This document shows positions 1 through 12,100 of a DNA stretch of 64,000 nucleotides, piece by piece; the first letter of the stretch is position 1; every line of letters begins with the position of its first letter. The stretch is taken from the NCBI GenBank assembly GCA_011009095.1, contig VTPC01090596.1, positions 184,187 to 248,186 of the forward strand, written 5' to 3'. This stretch comes from Ignelater luminosus (Eukaryota; Arthropoda; Insecta; Coleoptera; Elateridae). The notes beneath the pieces were generated by a model. That model saw nothing but the letters and a program-made list of their open reading frames with translations. It searched no databases and was not told the DNA's origin. A program made the position numbers and the translations under genes.

Positions 1-681
1 CTTGTCAAGTAATGATGCATAGTATGCTCTTGTAATGGTTTTTCCTTTTTGAAGATAATCGATTAAAATAACTCCATGACTATCGGAAAAAACAGTCGCC
101 ATCAATTTCCCAGTTTTTGCTTTTTTTGGTGCCGGTTCCCCCTTTGCAGTCCACTGTTTGGACTGTATTTCTGTTTCGGGCGTATAATGGTGTATTCAAG
201 TTTCATCTACAGTAATTAATCGGCGCCAAAACTCGAATATTTTATTTCGCCTAAACTGCGCCAAAAGAGCGTTGAAAATATTCATTAGAACACGTTTTTG
301 GCCTAACGTGAGCAAACGCGGCACCCAACGCGCGGACAGCTTTCTCATGCCTAAATGTTGATTTAATATGTGACAAACACGTTCTTTTGACATGTTCATA
401 ACCTCTGCTATCTCTCTCACTTTAATTCGGCGGTCGTCTAGCACCATTTGGTGAACTATGGCGATGTTTTCGTCGGTAGTTGCAGTTTTTGGACGTCCCG
501 AACGTTCATCGTCTCCCAAGCTCTTAAGGCCACGTTTAAATTTAGCAGCCCAAAATTTCACTGTGGTAAATGATGGTGCAGAGTCCCCATACAAAGAATC
601 CAACTCATCTTTTATTTGCGAAGGCGTATTGCCTTTCAAAAACAAATATTTAATGACAGCTCGATACTCGATTTTGTCCAT
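1..681 (-). pseudogene. Mariner transposase, N-terminal two-thirds, nonsense mutation
   Basis: The protein starts MDKIEYRAVIKYLFLKG at 681, where family members usually begin, rather than at the upstream in-frame GTG at 699. The first ~110 residues are the paired helix-turn-helix DNA-binding region, with RSGRPKTAT near residue 60. The mariner signature WVPRLLT follows, then ITVDET, which holds the first catalytic Asp of the D,D34D triad. The Trp that normally follows VDET is replaced by a TGA stop at 196-198. Beyond it the same frame continues with recognisable transposase (HHYTPETEIQSKQW, then KGEPAPKKAKTGKLMATVF, and GVILIDYLQKGKTITRAYY) to the window edge. One substitution therefore seems to be the only break visible here. 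The last two catalytic Asp residues lie outside the window. Confidence 0.88.
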
Positions 682-859
682 TTTCACAAAAAAACTCACA
701 TCAACTCACTCAAACGACTGTTACATAAAAACTGCGCGTCCAAAATGGCTGAAACTTTGGTGAGTAACTGTCAACATATGAACAACGAAATTCAGTAGCT
801 TTTATTTACGAGTGCTGCCATCTTCACGTTGAGGTCGGAAACTTTTCAGACCACCCTTG
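1..859 (-). mobile_element. Mariner transposon, 5' part, cut by window edge
   Basis: This is the 5' portion of a mariner-family (Tc1/mariner superfamily) cut-and-paste DNA transposon read on the minus strand. The outer end is at 859, where the terminal repeat reads CAAGGGTGGTCTGAAAAGTT on the minus strand. It abuts a TA dinucleotide at 860-861, as expected for the TA target site of this superfamily. About 180 bases of leader follow, then the transposase. The other terminal repeat lies outside the window. The transposase frame carries a nonsense codon, so this copy is not expected to make an active enzyme. Confidence 0.9.
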
Positions 860-3767
860 TACGTGCCATCAATGTCTGTCTTTAGTAGAATATAAAGAAG
901 AATGAACGGAGCAAAAGTATCTTCATATTCACCGACAACCAGACCGCTTTAGAAGCACTATTAGATCTGATGTGAACTAGCCTGCGAACGCTTTGAATGC
1001 TATAACCTTAGCTAATCAAAAGCAAAAAACTTTATCAAGGGTGCTAGGACATAGGGGGATGTAAAGCAATGACAAAACCGATTCTTTGAATAGACAAGGA
1101 TTAGACACAACATTCACTGATTCTGACCTAAAGCTCTGGGTGTGTGAGTATGTATATCAATACTGAAATATTGTAATTACATAGGAAGACCAGCAATAAA
1201 ATTAGTGATACAACCAATACACTAATCATTGCAATCTATGCAATATGAAAATACAGAATTCTCACATGAAAATTACATTATCTTTAAGTGTAAAATCTTG
1301 GTCCAATAAAAATCTAATCTTCTGGTAGAATTGAACTCCCAAAGGTCATTCAGCAGGGAAAAATTTGAGAGCTAGATAACTAGGTTGTTTAACAGTAATA
1401 GACTTAAGCCAATTTCTGCAGTACATACTAGGACATTCAAACCCGCCTACAGTTGCTTCAATCAGTTAATCAATCAATTTTCCAATCATCCTACCTTCAG
1501 TTCAGCTACTCGATAAAACTTCCATTCGCTATGCCTTTAGAGTCAGTTTTGTCAATCTTATAATTTGTTTGGAATTCCTAATTCTTCTAATGCTTCAAAT
1601 AGTCTTCTGTTTTTTAACTCTTAACTTTTGTTTTAGTGTAAATTTCTTTCAATATTGTTTCGGCTTCTATTGTGCGTTTAATCAGTGCCATTTTATGTTT
1701 ACATTGCGTCCAGTATGCAATCTTTGCACTCACAATCAGTTGAATTTCCTTCTTCATAAATATGGCAAATTATAACTTCGTTTATATGTTCTAGGCATAT
1801 TTACTTTTGCCTAAAGGTTTTACTTCGTATTTACTGTTCTCTGTTGTAATACCGTTTTGGTTTTGTTCTTCATTATCTTCCCTGCCTTTTTTTTAGTATT
1901 TCTTCAAAATATTGTTTCGGTCTATCCAACTTCTATTTTTCATCTCCTAGCAAGAGATTTTCTATAATATTTGATATTTGGTGTTTTTCTTAATTTCTAG
2001 ATTAGACTTGTAATGCTTTTATTTATTTTCCTTTAATATAACCTTTTACAAACTAAGTATGCACATTTATTTAATTTTTTCTTTGATCCTAATAGGCTTT
2101 TAGGTCATCTAACCATTCCGCTTGCTTCTTTTGTTGCTTCTTCTACAAACTGTTAATTGGAATTAACGTCCGTCTTCTGATACTCCTTACATTGGTAATC
2201 AGTCCTGCATATTTACCAAACGATCTAGTTGATTGATGAATTCTTCTATGTATCTTTGTGTATTTTGTTCCGTGGCAATGGATACTTAGTAGATTCATTT
2301 TCTTCTTTATCATGTACATTAATGCTTATTTTTGCTTTTGTTCCTACCTGTTTCTGGCTTTCTATTATTTATTAGGTTATTTCTTCTGCTGTTATCTAAT
2401 TTGTATTTTTTCCACTCTTCTCTTTATTTCTTTCATTTCAGCTCTTACACTTTTTCTTTTTGTATTTCTCTTAATTTTCTCGTACATTCTAGGTTAGTTA
2501 TTACCACCAACACTAATTTCTTTCCTGTTTCATTCTTGTTTTCATAAGTTTACTAATTCTTCTATTCACTTCCTCATCTATTATGGTAGTCCACTACAGT
2601 GTAAAGGTGTACAGTTTACTTTTTTCTCGCAACCAATTTTGAAAAACTGGATTCTTAGGTTGCTGATCCAAGTTTGTTCTTCTACCACCATTGTTCAAAC
2701 CTTTTTGATTTTTGTAAAAGAAGTTTTCTTGCATCGTACTAACAGCATTGATTACTTAGAGTATGTATGATGAAAGGAAGATTGATTCGTGGAATGCCAT
2801 CTGAGATATTGGTATTATAATTTTGAAAAATGTAATTATTACCTACTCAATCTCTCAAGAAATTGGTTTGACAATATCAAATGTAGAATGACATCCTGGT
2901 ATCTCATTTCAAATGTTGCAGATTTTCTTGTTTTTTTGTGTCAATGTTTCTGAGATCACTTACTTTAGCCTACACAATTCAGGGGAGTCTTTATACTGAA
3001 ACTGTCGGAACCTTCTAATTACATTTAAGAAAATTGTTGAGATTACAGAAACTTAGTAATTAATTCTACAAGCTATTCACAATTTAAATATTTATTTTCT
3101 TAAATAAAGAAAAAGTTTTTGTAAACTTAAACATTAAAGTTTTTTTTCAAAACAGTGTTGGAATTGAGGTTATTAATCTAATGCAAATCGTGATGGTATT
3201 CAAATTTGGTAGGTTTATAGAACTTACTTCCAGCAAGAAAGTTTATCTTCCACATAGAAGCTTGCCTATAAAAGCATTTCTTGCTTTACCCGCTAACTGC
3301 AAAATAAACATATTCGCAAATTCAAATTAAGACAAAAAGCTATTTAACGTTATAAAACCGCTGTAACCTTCTTCATAATATGCAAATAACTTCACATTTT
3401 ATTCCTAGTATTTACCTACTTGTTTTTAGATTTTGAAATTTTACTTAACAGGAAAATCTTGGGGCGTTTTATGTTAATGCAATATTTATTATTTTATGAC
3501 GTACAAGTTTTCCTTTACTTTGTCCAAAAGAGGAAAATTATAAACAACTCTATATACATGTTAATGTATGTATTAAAACAAATTTAATATTCAAAGGCTA
3601 AGGTAACTAAATACATTTGCCTGAATTAAAAAGAAGAGTAAAATATCAAATGTGTACTTTATCTTTAGAAAATAAAAGCACAGGGAGAAATCTGGGTCAT
3701 GTGGAAATTTTCCTTTTTTCTTCAACGACGTTTTCGAATCGAATTAAGTTAAAACTTCTTCTTTCAG
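860..3767. other. Non-coding stretch with pyrimidine-rich block
   Basis: No convincing gene was seen. From about 1440 to 2700 the plus strand is unusually rich in T and C, and the minus strand is accordingly A/G-rich with short Lys/Glu-rich frames. The minus-strand piece near 2590-2540 (reading roughly WWTTIIDEEVNRRISKL) resembles the linker between endonuclease and reverse transcriptase of the LINEs found at 31 kb and 39 kb, but it is too decayed to call. Because the exon at 3768 begins at a splice acceptor, this stretch probably contains the intron upstream of the protease start codon and may hide its 5' non-coding exon. Confidence 0.4.
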
Positions 3768-3870
3768 ATGCTGCCAGCAACTTTAGTTACAATTGCCAGC
3801 TTCTTATTGAAATTCTGCAGTTCTTCGCCTGTATACAGCATGCAGCCGGCGTACATTATTGCCAACATAG
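3768..3870 (+). CDS. Protease gene exon A: start codon and signal peptide/anchor
   Basis: The exon is bounded by a polypyrimidine tract and acceptor (cttctttcag just before 3768) and a donor (ATAG then gtaata at 3871). It opens exactly with ATG and encodes MLPATLVTIASFLLKFC, then SSSPVYSMQPAYIIANI. The hydrophobic stretch at residues 4-17 followed by small and polar residues looks like a secretory signal, or a short signal anchor. The exon holds 34 codons plus one base. That leftover G joins the two bases GA at the start of the 41152 exon to make Gly35, giving the smooth join ANI-G-TGRNIRNLPC. Assignment to this gene rests on phase fit, signal-peptide character and order. The intron it implies is 37 kb, so an unrelated small gene or a missing intermediate exon remains possible. 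Confidence 0.55.
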
Positions 3871-5359
3871 GTAATACATTAATTTATCTCATTTATATAG
3901 TTATCTATTGTTCTAAAACGTTTTATTTGTTTTTTAAACTATTTAAATATTTAAAGATTTGCAGCTAAGCTAGTAATGAGTTTTACGTTTTAGGTTAATA
4001 AATAATTCAATTTAACGTTAGATTTAAAATTTTAAACAAATGACGTCTACTGTCTAACCTGTTATTTAACATATATGAGTAGAAACGAACAATTTCACTT
4101 GATATAAGATGCAAGATTACAATATCAAATTATATAAACATAAAAGTAAAATTTAGTTGTTTGTTCTCCGTTTTCATTGCAGCATAAAATTAAAAAAATT
4201 ATAAAAATAGGATTTTAGCCTTTGAAAGTAGCAACTAGTACAAGTTAAATTAATATTCACTTCATTAAATCAGAGCCAAGAATGACTAAAATAGTTCAGT
4301 TTTAGCGTAATTATTTGAACAGTTTGATTTATACACCAACTTTATTTTCCCCGACTAGTTTTTCCAATGATTCCGATTTAAACCGTACCATTGCAGATAA
4401 ATGTAACTTTTTTCTTTCACAAAAGGACAGTCATCGGCTGTTAATCTAACCTAACTCTAAATAAGTGAAAAGAATGTTTAATTCAGTATAGGAAAACGTG
4501 AAGACGGCAAAGCTTATTTAGCTAAAAAGTTCCTTTTTGATTCACATCATTTGAAAACAGAACTGATTCTGTGGTTGCAAAAGTAAGACGGGAAATGAAA
4601 TCTTCTGATGGACCATGTCAAGACTATTTACTTTTTATGGTTGGTCAGAGTTCTAATAGTCTGAAGTTTTCAATCCACGATTAAGAATCAGGTACTAATC
4701 AAGGCAAAATCCAATTAATGATGTTCAGAGAAGCTTATTTCGATCCTGGAGCCCTACGCAAATAAGCAGAACGATGCGCATCTTTTTTATTTGACTATTA
4801 AATTTCTAGTCTAGGAGTGCATCAACTCGAAAGGTATTGAGTGAGATCTGACAAAGTAAGCAAAGAAAGAAAAAAAAATTGCAAATAGCCCAACAAAATC
4901 TTTCTAAATTTACTTTCCTACAGATTATGTACCAAAATCTTATAGATACCAAAAGAAAAAGGCTTGATGATAGTAATCAATGGTAGTAAAACCGTGAACA
5001 AACCTAATCGACTTGAATAGATATATAAATAAAATGGGGCTTGCCAAATGGTGTACCACCAAAATAGAAAATTGCACGGCCAAAGAATTACAGAAACTCT
5101 GATTTACAACTTGCCCATCCCTAAAGGTTACCAGTTTTCATATTTTTGGTTACTCCCAAAAGGTGCCGAAATCTTGGACCCTTATTGAAAAATACTTTGA
5201 GATTTAAATTGTTATCAGACTATTTAGTATTCAGTTTTTAAGGTGGAATTACAATGGTGAATGGTGAGTCATTTCGTTTTCTTCGAATTACTTTGGATTT
5301 GTTTTTAGAAGCCCTAAATGTATAATAATGCAGGTTAGCTTTGACGACTTTTTCCATGA
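3871..5359. other. Start of the 37-kb protease intron, no feature seen
   Basis: AT-rich intronic sequence after the donor at 3871. No gene, RNA gene or element with recognisable ends was found. Open frames here are short and without family resemblance. Confidence 0.5.
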
Positions 5360-6197
5360 CAGGGTTCCCAACGACCTGGAAAACAGGAAAAACCTGAAAA
5401 TGACAGGGAATATAATATGGCCAGAGAAATTCTGGAAAACTCAAGGAAAATGGACATAAGTCTAGAAAATATCTTACTGGCAATTAGACTATGGTTTCAA
5501 CAAGGTACAGCTGCTTTTCATAAAGGAAGAAATGTTCGTATCATCTTCAATTTCAAATTCTGAAAAGCACCTGGATAACAAACGGTGGCTCTATTCTTTG
5601 GCCACCTACGTTTTCTGGCTAATAAATTCTAGAACTCTTGGAATCTAAAGATGCATCAAGTAACAAATTTAGACTGTTATCTTAGAAAATCCGCTCAGAA
5701 CAACGGAGAGCTAGGCTGTGCATTGCAAATAATGGAGCATAGACTTGTTTGATACATCCCACACTAAAAATTCTAGAATTGATGTCAGGTGATCTAGCTG
5801 ACCAAGTAACAGAACCACTATTTGTTATCCAGTTGTTTTCAAATTTGAAATTTAAGATGTTCCGAACTTTTCTCCCTATCTTTTTTGTTATGTAAAACTA
5901 TAATATTTATACATACCCAGAAAGAGATGAAAAGTTTCTATTTAATAGAGAAGCAAAGGATGTACCATGCCATTTAAGAAAAAAATCGATTAGCGCTCCC
6001 TAGCTGAAAAACACATGAAAAGTTTACGTTAACTATCTAGTTGACTGATTTGCGACATTCATCTTCTATTTAAAATTTTTTGCTCTATCCTAAATATTAA
6101 AACAAACGTACAGGCTTGGCTCCGTTTGATGTGACCCACTGTATAGTCTGTGCTGTGAGAATGCAGAAAATGAAAAACGCATGATCTGGGAACCCTG
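5360..6197. mobile_element. Possible hAT-type element with 11-bp inverted ends
   Basis: The left end reads CAGGGTTCCCA at 5360 and the right end TGGGAACCCTG at 6197, a perfect 11-bp inverted repeat of the CAGGG type common in hAT elements. Just inside the left end are several repeats of the motif CCTGGAAAA/CCTGAAAA. No transposase was recognised in the 838 bp. The eight bases outside the two ends (TTCCATGA and TATGAGTC) do not match, so either the target duplication has decayed or the two ends belong to different insertions of one family. Confidence 0.4.
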
Positions 6198-9100
6198 TAT
6201 GAGTCGATTTGAAACAAAACTAAATAACTACCCTGAGAAGACATTTGAACCCAATTGAAAGTGATAGGAGGGATATTCAAGAAATGAATACGATCTTACC
6301 TGGAAGTGATCAAGTTAATTAAAATTAATTAGACTAGTTTGATTAAGAATGGGAAACCAAAAACAGTCAACTCAAAGTTACATTACATATTCGTGGTACA
6401 AAATTATTAAACTACCTATTACTACAATGTGTTTAGACACTGTAACAGGAAATCTTTGTCATTTTATATCAAAATGTTAGGTTAATTCTATTTAATAAGA
6501 AGAACAAGAAAGAGCAAAGACAGTAAATTAGGAAACCACCTGAAAAACATTAAGATCTTGGAAGAATGACAAAAATAGACTCCAGTTGGTGAAACTGCAA
6601 AGGTATGCCCTACATATTATGACCAGAATAATTCTATTTACTGTTTTAAGATCCGTTATCAATTATAAAAATATGTCAAAAAGTATTTGACATATTTTGT
6701 GATTAGTAAGGAAGCCTCAAAACTGACTTCATCAGAACGCTTTTAAATTTTTGCCCAACCTTTTAGAATCACCTTGTATACACTGGTAGTGTTTCATTCT
6801 TAAAGGCAACATTACAATTGTTTACAATGATTGTAAGCATTATTACTGGTCTCTTTACGTATTTTAACTAAATCTAAGTATAATTCTAACATCTTGAATT
6901 TTAAGCATACATTCCGGCAATAATTTTTTGTAGGCGATGCTGCGATTTATAACAATGAAAAAAAACACTAAATATTCTATACCTACAGCTATCTTTGTCT
7001 GTTAAACTGTTGTAAAGGTATTTGGTCTTTTTCTTTGTAGAAATCAGATGTAGAAAACAGATTTATCTACAGTTTTGCTATTAGAAAGAGAATTCTGATG
7101 CTAAATTAATTATTGATTATGGGGCAACATTTGAACATTAGTCAAGATGAATATTATGTAACCCCGACACGAACTCTCCATTAAACGGTATACGTCTACT
7201 TTTACTTGATAATTTTAGAATTTATTATTAGTATTAGAAATCCCCAGATGGACTCATTCACACAAAATATTCATTTGAAAAACCCAATAAATATTCCAAA
7301 AAAATTGCACGTTACCTTGAGTTTTTCTTGATCCTCCTTTTGATATCCAAATAGAATTCACAAATAGTACACAGAAACAAATCAAACTAAATTTAATTAC
7401 ACTCACAAGAAATATAACACACGAATAAGTAATTACACTCAAACACGTCGCAACAAACTAAATATCCGAATGCTTATAAAATAAGTGAAAGGTATTTTAA
7501 CAAAATTGGGTAAAACATGTGCCAGTATCACTTATGTTTATCAACAGAATCTCGTTCACTCTTTATTTCTAAATCGTTGCGCTTGGTACACACCATTTAA
7601 TTCGGCCTTCGCTAGATAAAAAGACATCTGTGTAGCTTATTTATAATGCTATGTAAAATTTGAATTGTAAAAAATTCTTTTGTTAACGTGATTATTTATG
7701 TTATGTATTCAGTGTTGAAAGATAAATCACTTCTCGGATGAGTGTATTGAGGAAATAAAAATTGTAATTTATAGATATTTTATCTGCAGTTTATTCTACG
7801 TAGGTAATTTTCAAGTATACAGTAGAGTAGAATTATTACATAAGTATATGAAAATACAGTATTAGTAGTAAGTCTTGACTAATGAGTAATGAGTGACCAA
7901 TTTCTCATACATAATTTATTTAAAGTTGGAATTAACTACACCTGTTGACACGATTAGTAGCCTTGGGTAGGACTAGAGATTTACCTTGAAGACGAGTAAA
8001 GTAAATAATATAATATCATGAAGAATCATCACCGACACAAAAATACTGATGATCTCTGCTAAGCAAAGGATTCTTCTTGACACAAAGCTAGTCAAAAACT
8101 TTAGTGCCAATGACAGCTGCATTGTTGACATGAAAGGATGTAATGTTAAGTTAGCTTACATATATGATATTTTCGAAATCCTTAACAGCATATTGGTTAT
8201 ATCTACACTCGTAGAGGTCACTTTAGTTGATTATTTGTCAAATTTTCTTTGTCAATATTGTTCTTGAAGATCGGGTTTATCAACAGCTTAGCAAAAGGAG
8301 AATTTATCTTAACATTACTCTAAGCGTGCAAGCCTTTAGAAGAGTAGACAAAGGCAGGCTTTGCGAAAACTGTAAATTGTCGTCTAAAATCTTTTACCTA
8401 CACCTGCGTACTTTTGGACACGGTAAACAATAATTAAATTTTAACAATTAAGTGTTTCGTATAAAAGAGACCTTACTATATGACGAAAGACTTCATATAT
8501 CTTAAGATAAAAGGATTTGAAGTTTCTAAGAACAGGCGAGTATTTACAATAATTTCCAGATATCGGCATAGAATAAGAGTAACTATAGTACCGATTATTA
8601 TCATAACTTGGCAATGACATATTCAGAGAAAGCTATAGAATTGTATAAATCCTTTGCTATTAACTAATAGACCATTAATTGATAGAAAACGTATAATCTT
8701 TATGTACGAAGACTCCTTAAGCTATTCAATCTTAAAGATGCGAGGTTGATTATGCTATCATAGAATATCTATAATGAGCTAGAGTACAGGACAGATGTTT
8801 TTCCAAGACTCTCAGTGAGGCCTGATTTCATCTCGTAGATGTAGTTTGGCAACAATGTGGAGTCAAATCATTTCAAGCACTTATGAAAGTTGCTCTAGAA
8901 TGAAAAGATCACTAATGAGAGTAGATGAAAAGAAGTTTATTTTGAACGTATTATATCCAATACGTTTGCCTCATCCTTGCCTAAAACACTAGAATGTTTC
9001 TTGTGTATGTAAATATGAAAATTCCAAAGGTTAAACTCTCGGAAATACGAATTTTATATTTTGTCCATACTTGTACATATTTCATATTCCAAAGTCAATA

Positions 9101-12100
9101 TTCCTTTAAAGGATCTAAGTATGGTGCTGGTTATGTGCTTATGGTATCTACAGTCTCATTGCTAATTACCCCCTGAGAAATTGCAATTGCAGTTTTACTG
9201 ATTCAACCTGTAAGGTTGTAGAATCTTCGGGGCACAATGCTTATCTAAGATCAAAACTTTTGAAGACGATATCGAAACTGCATTTTGTTTGTATTTTTAA
9301 ACTAACCGTATAGAAGTAGGCAGAAAATTACTACCACATCTACCATACTACTATATGTTTTTATGTCAACGTTTTGCTTTCACTTCAAATAAAAAAGTTT
9401 TATTGCTAGCTTCTCCAAAGTAGATGAGAGGTTGTTATCCAAGCTTTTCTCATGGCAAAATTCCAGTCGAAGTAGCTAAAATGGTGACCTCAACATACCT
9501 TCTTCATGAAAATATCTTTAAAAGGAAACTAAAAGGCAACTTTCACATAAGAATATTATGTGTTAACTAACATTGCAACAGAAAAAAGATCTAAAAATAT
9601 GTTCTTCAGATTTATTGAGAAACAGCTTCCAGAAGTATAGAACAATATATTTATTTTTGTTTGTTGTAAATTAATAAAGTACAGATGTGCAACGCCAACA
9701 ATGAAAGAAAAAGTAAATCTTCGTTCATCAGTCAACTGAAAATAAGCAAAATCACATTTTAGTATATATATATATATATCTGTTATGCTTCAGTTTCCAG
9801 AGTTTACTTCCTAACAAAAATAGATGAATTGCTTTTATATATCTACCTTCCAGCTTAAAAATAAATAAACTGTCAAACTCATATGCCTACCTTTTCATCT
9901 CAAGTTCGGTTAGCAAATCTTGATTAGTTTGTGTGGGGTCGGAAACCTTTGAAGAAGTTTAATTAATATTCAGCGTAGATACCATGAAAATATGCACATA
10001 CGCATATAATGTGGTATTTTACATTACATTTTCTGCTCAATTTTATTTTTATTTTTGACCTTTTTAGGAAAATTGCTAGATGTTTGTTTATTTCTAGTGA
10101 AACATTATTTGCTTTATAATGAAAAAAGACGGTAAAAAGTAACTGTGTAAACGTCTTGTTATTACGCAGACAGTTAAAAAACAATTTTTATTTATTTAAA
10201 AAGGTTTACTAAATTGAAAATATAGATTTACAGCAGATACTCTACTTTTAGTATTTTTTTTTGTTTCTATAGAAAAACAAGAATAATAATAATACAAGTA
10301 ATTCTTCAATAACGTTTTTTCATTTAAAAAGCCTTGATCTCTAAAACAGAAGCAACTTCCTATCTTCATCTATCTTTTTAACTTGATCTAAGATCATAAT
10401 CTTAGAAAAAATAATATGTTTATCAGCTTATGATTTACAGGATGTCTTTTCATTATTCTAAATGGACACTTGCAGAAGCAGTTGTTAAAAACTAAAACGT
10501 ATAAAAACGTATAATGCTTTTCACGTATATCATGTTTGATTGTGAAGAGGATGTAGTATGTGAAGTAAAATGTAAGCCAAATGTCCATCAAAGAATAATT
10601 CAACTCATTACTTCTGATGATGTGGTTGGTTAACAAACTTTGAATGTTTTCTTTTTGGTTAAGCTCCCTCTTTGTTCAAAGACGTTCTTTGCTACTCATA
10701 ACTGTAGTTTAAGTTATTGGAATCTACCTTGGAGACCTCTGTTGAGAACTGATTTTGAGCTTTACTTTCCAGCCTTTGCCATTTTTCGCAACTTTTCAGA
10801 AATAATAATTTGCCTACCTACTGGTATGGTATAATTCTCCTGACATAAGTTGACTGTATTGATCTGATATCATGGATGTGTTTTTGTCTTTAGTAAAGGA
10901 TTTCTAAATTCAGTCTTTCTTGGTATTACCTTATGTTAGTGTTTCAAGAGAGTTTGGAAGTTTGTGAATACTGGTAGAGTAATAAGTGAAATTATGAAAC
11001 TCCATGTTAGCAAACTACAACAATAAAACACACTATTCCACTAATAATGCATGCTTTTGTATTCTTTATTTTTGGAAGAATTATATGTAAGTTTCTTTCC
11101 TGATTAGATTTCTGTGCTACTTAGTATAACTGTCGGTTATAGGCATTCAGTGCTTACTTCTGTTCTAGATACACTGTTTAGCTAAATCTTCTTTTATCTG
11201 CCCACCGCTGTTTGTTTGATCTAATATGTTATTTTGGCAAAAGATTTGTAAATTTAATATTTCTAGTATTACCTAAGTTTCTACAGGCAGTATTTGTAAA
11301 CTGTATCCTAGAACTCTACCACTTGTACAGAACGTCAAGTACTTACAATCGACCTTAGATAGCAAATTTAGTTAAAAATCATATGTCGGCAAAGTTATAA
11401 CCAAATTGACAGAGATTTTTGTGGTCGTTGCTCCGTATGGTAAGCAAGAGTTAGGCCATTATCCCTCAAAAATATTATTGGTATTGCAAAGAAATTATCA
11501 GTCTAGTAATTCAGTGTGAAACAAATTCCACTGTCTTGAGACTGGCTAAGATTAAAAGACTAGTCCGTGTCGCCTTCATTAGTCCAATAAGGACGGCGTT
11601 GTCAGACACATTCGAGATTTGTTGGGTTGTGCAGTTTTGGAACCTGGATAAAAAAGACACCCTAGTGATCTACTTCACATTATCCTAAGCTACGAATAGA
11701 CATAGGTAGATTGCTGAGAAAAAAACCTTTTTCCGGTCTCTTACAGGGTAACCGAGTTGAAAGGATGGATTTTACCTTTGAGTAAAGAAGGAATAGAGGA
11801 GGGAACATTTAGCTAGAACCAAATCATGCTGACGTGAACAGGTTGATGAAAATGTCAAAACACTTAAAATAAGCAACTCCTACCCAGTAGTAACGTCAAC
11901 AGGTTGATGTGTTTGATCAAACGGATAACTACAGTGACTAATAGCAAGTGTTTCCTCCTCTACCCCTTCTTTATTCGTAGATTTTTACTAGTTCAACTAA
12001 GGAAAGTAAGAGCAGATATAGGCGGGTTTTCAATAGGATTTGTCTGCCCTTCTTCTTTGGAAGAGGAATACATCAGCAGTGAGTTCTAAAGTAAATCATG

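Noticed and set aside
2258-2547. Phe/Leu-rich plus-strand frames resembling membrane proteins
   Set aside because: They result from the T/C-rich composition of this block. The same composition gives Lys/Glu-rich frames on the other strand.
5238-5483. 81-codon minus-strand frame
   Set aside because: It runs across the left end of the putative hAT-type element and its CCTGGAAAA repeats. It has no start or family.
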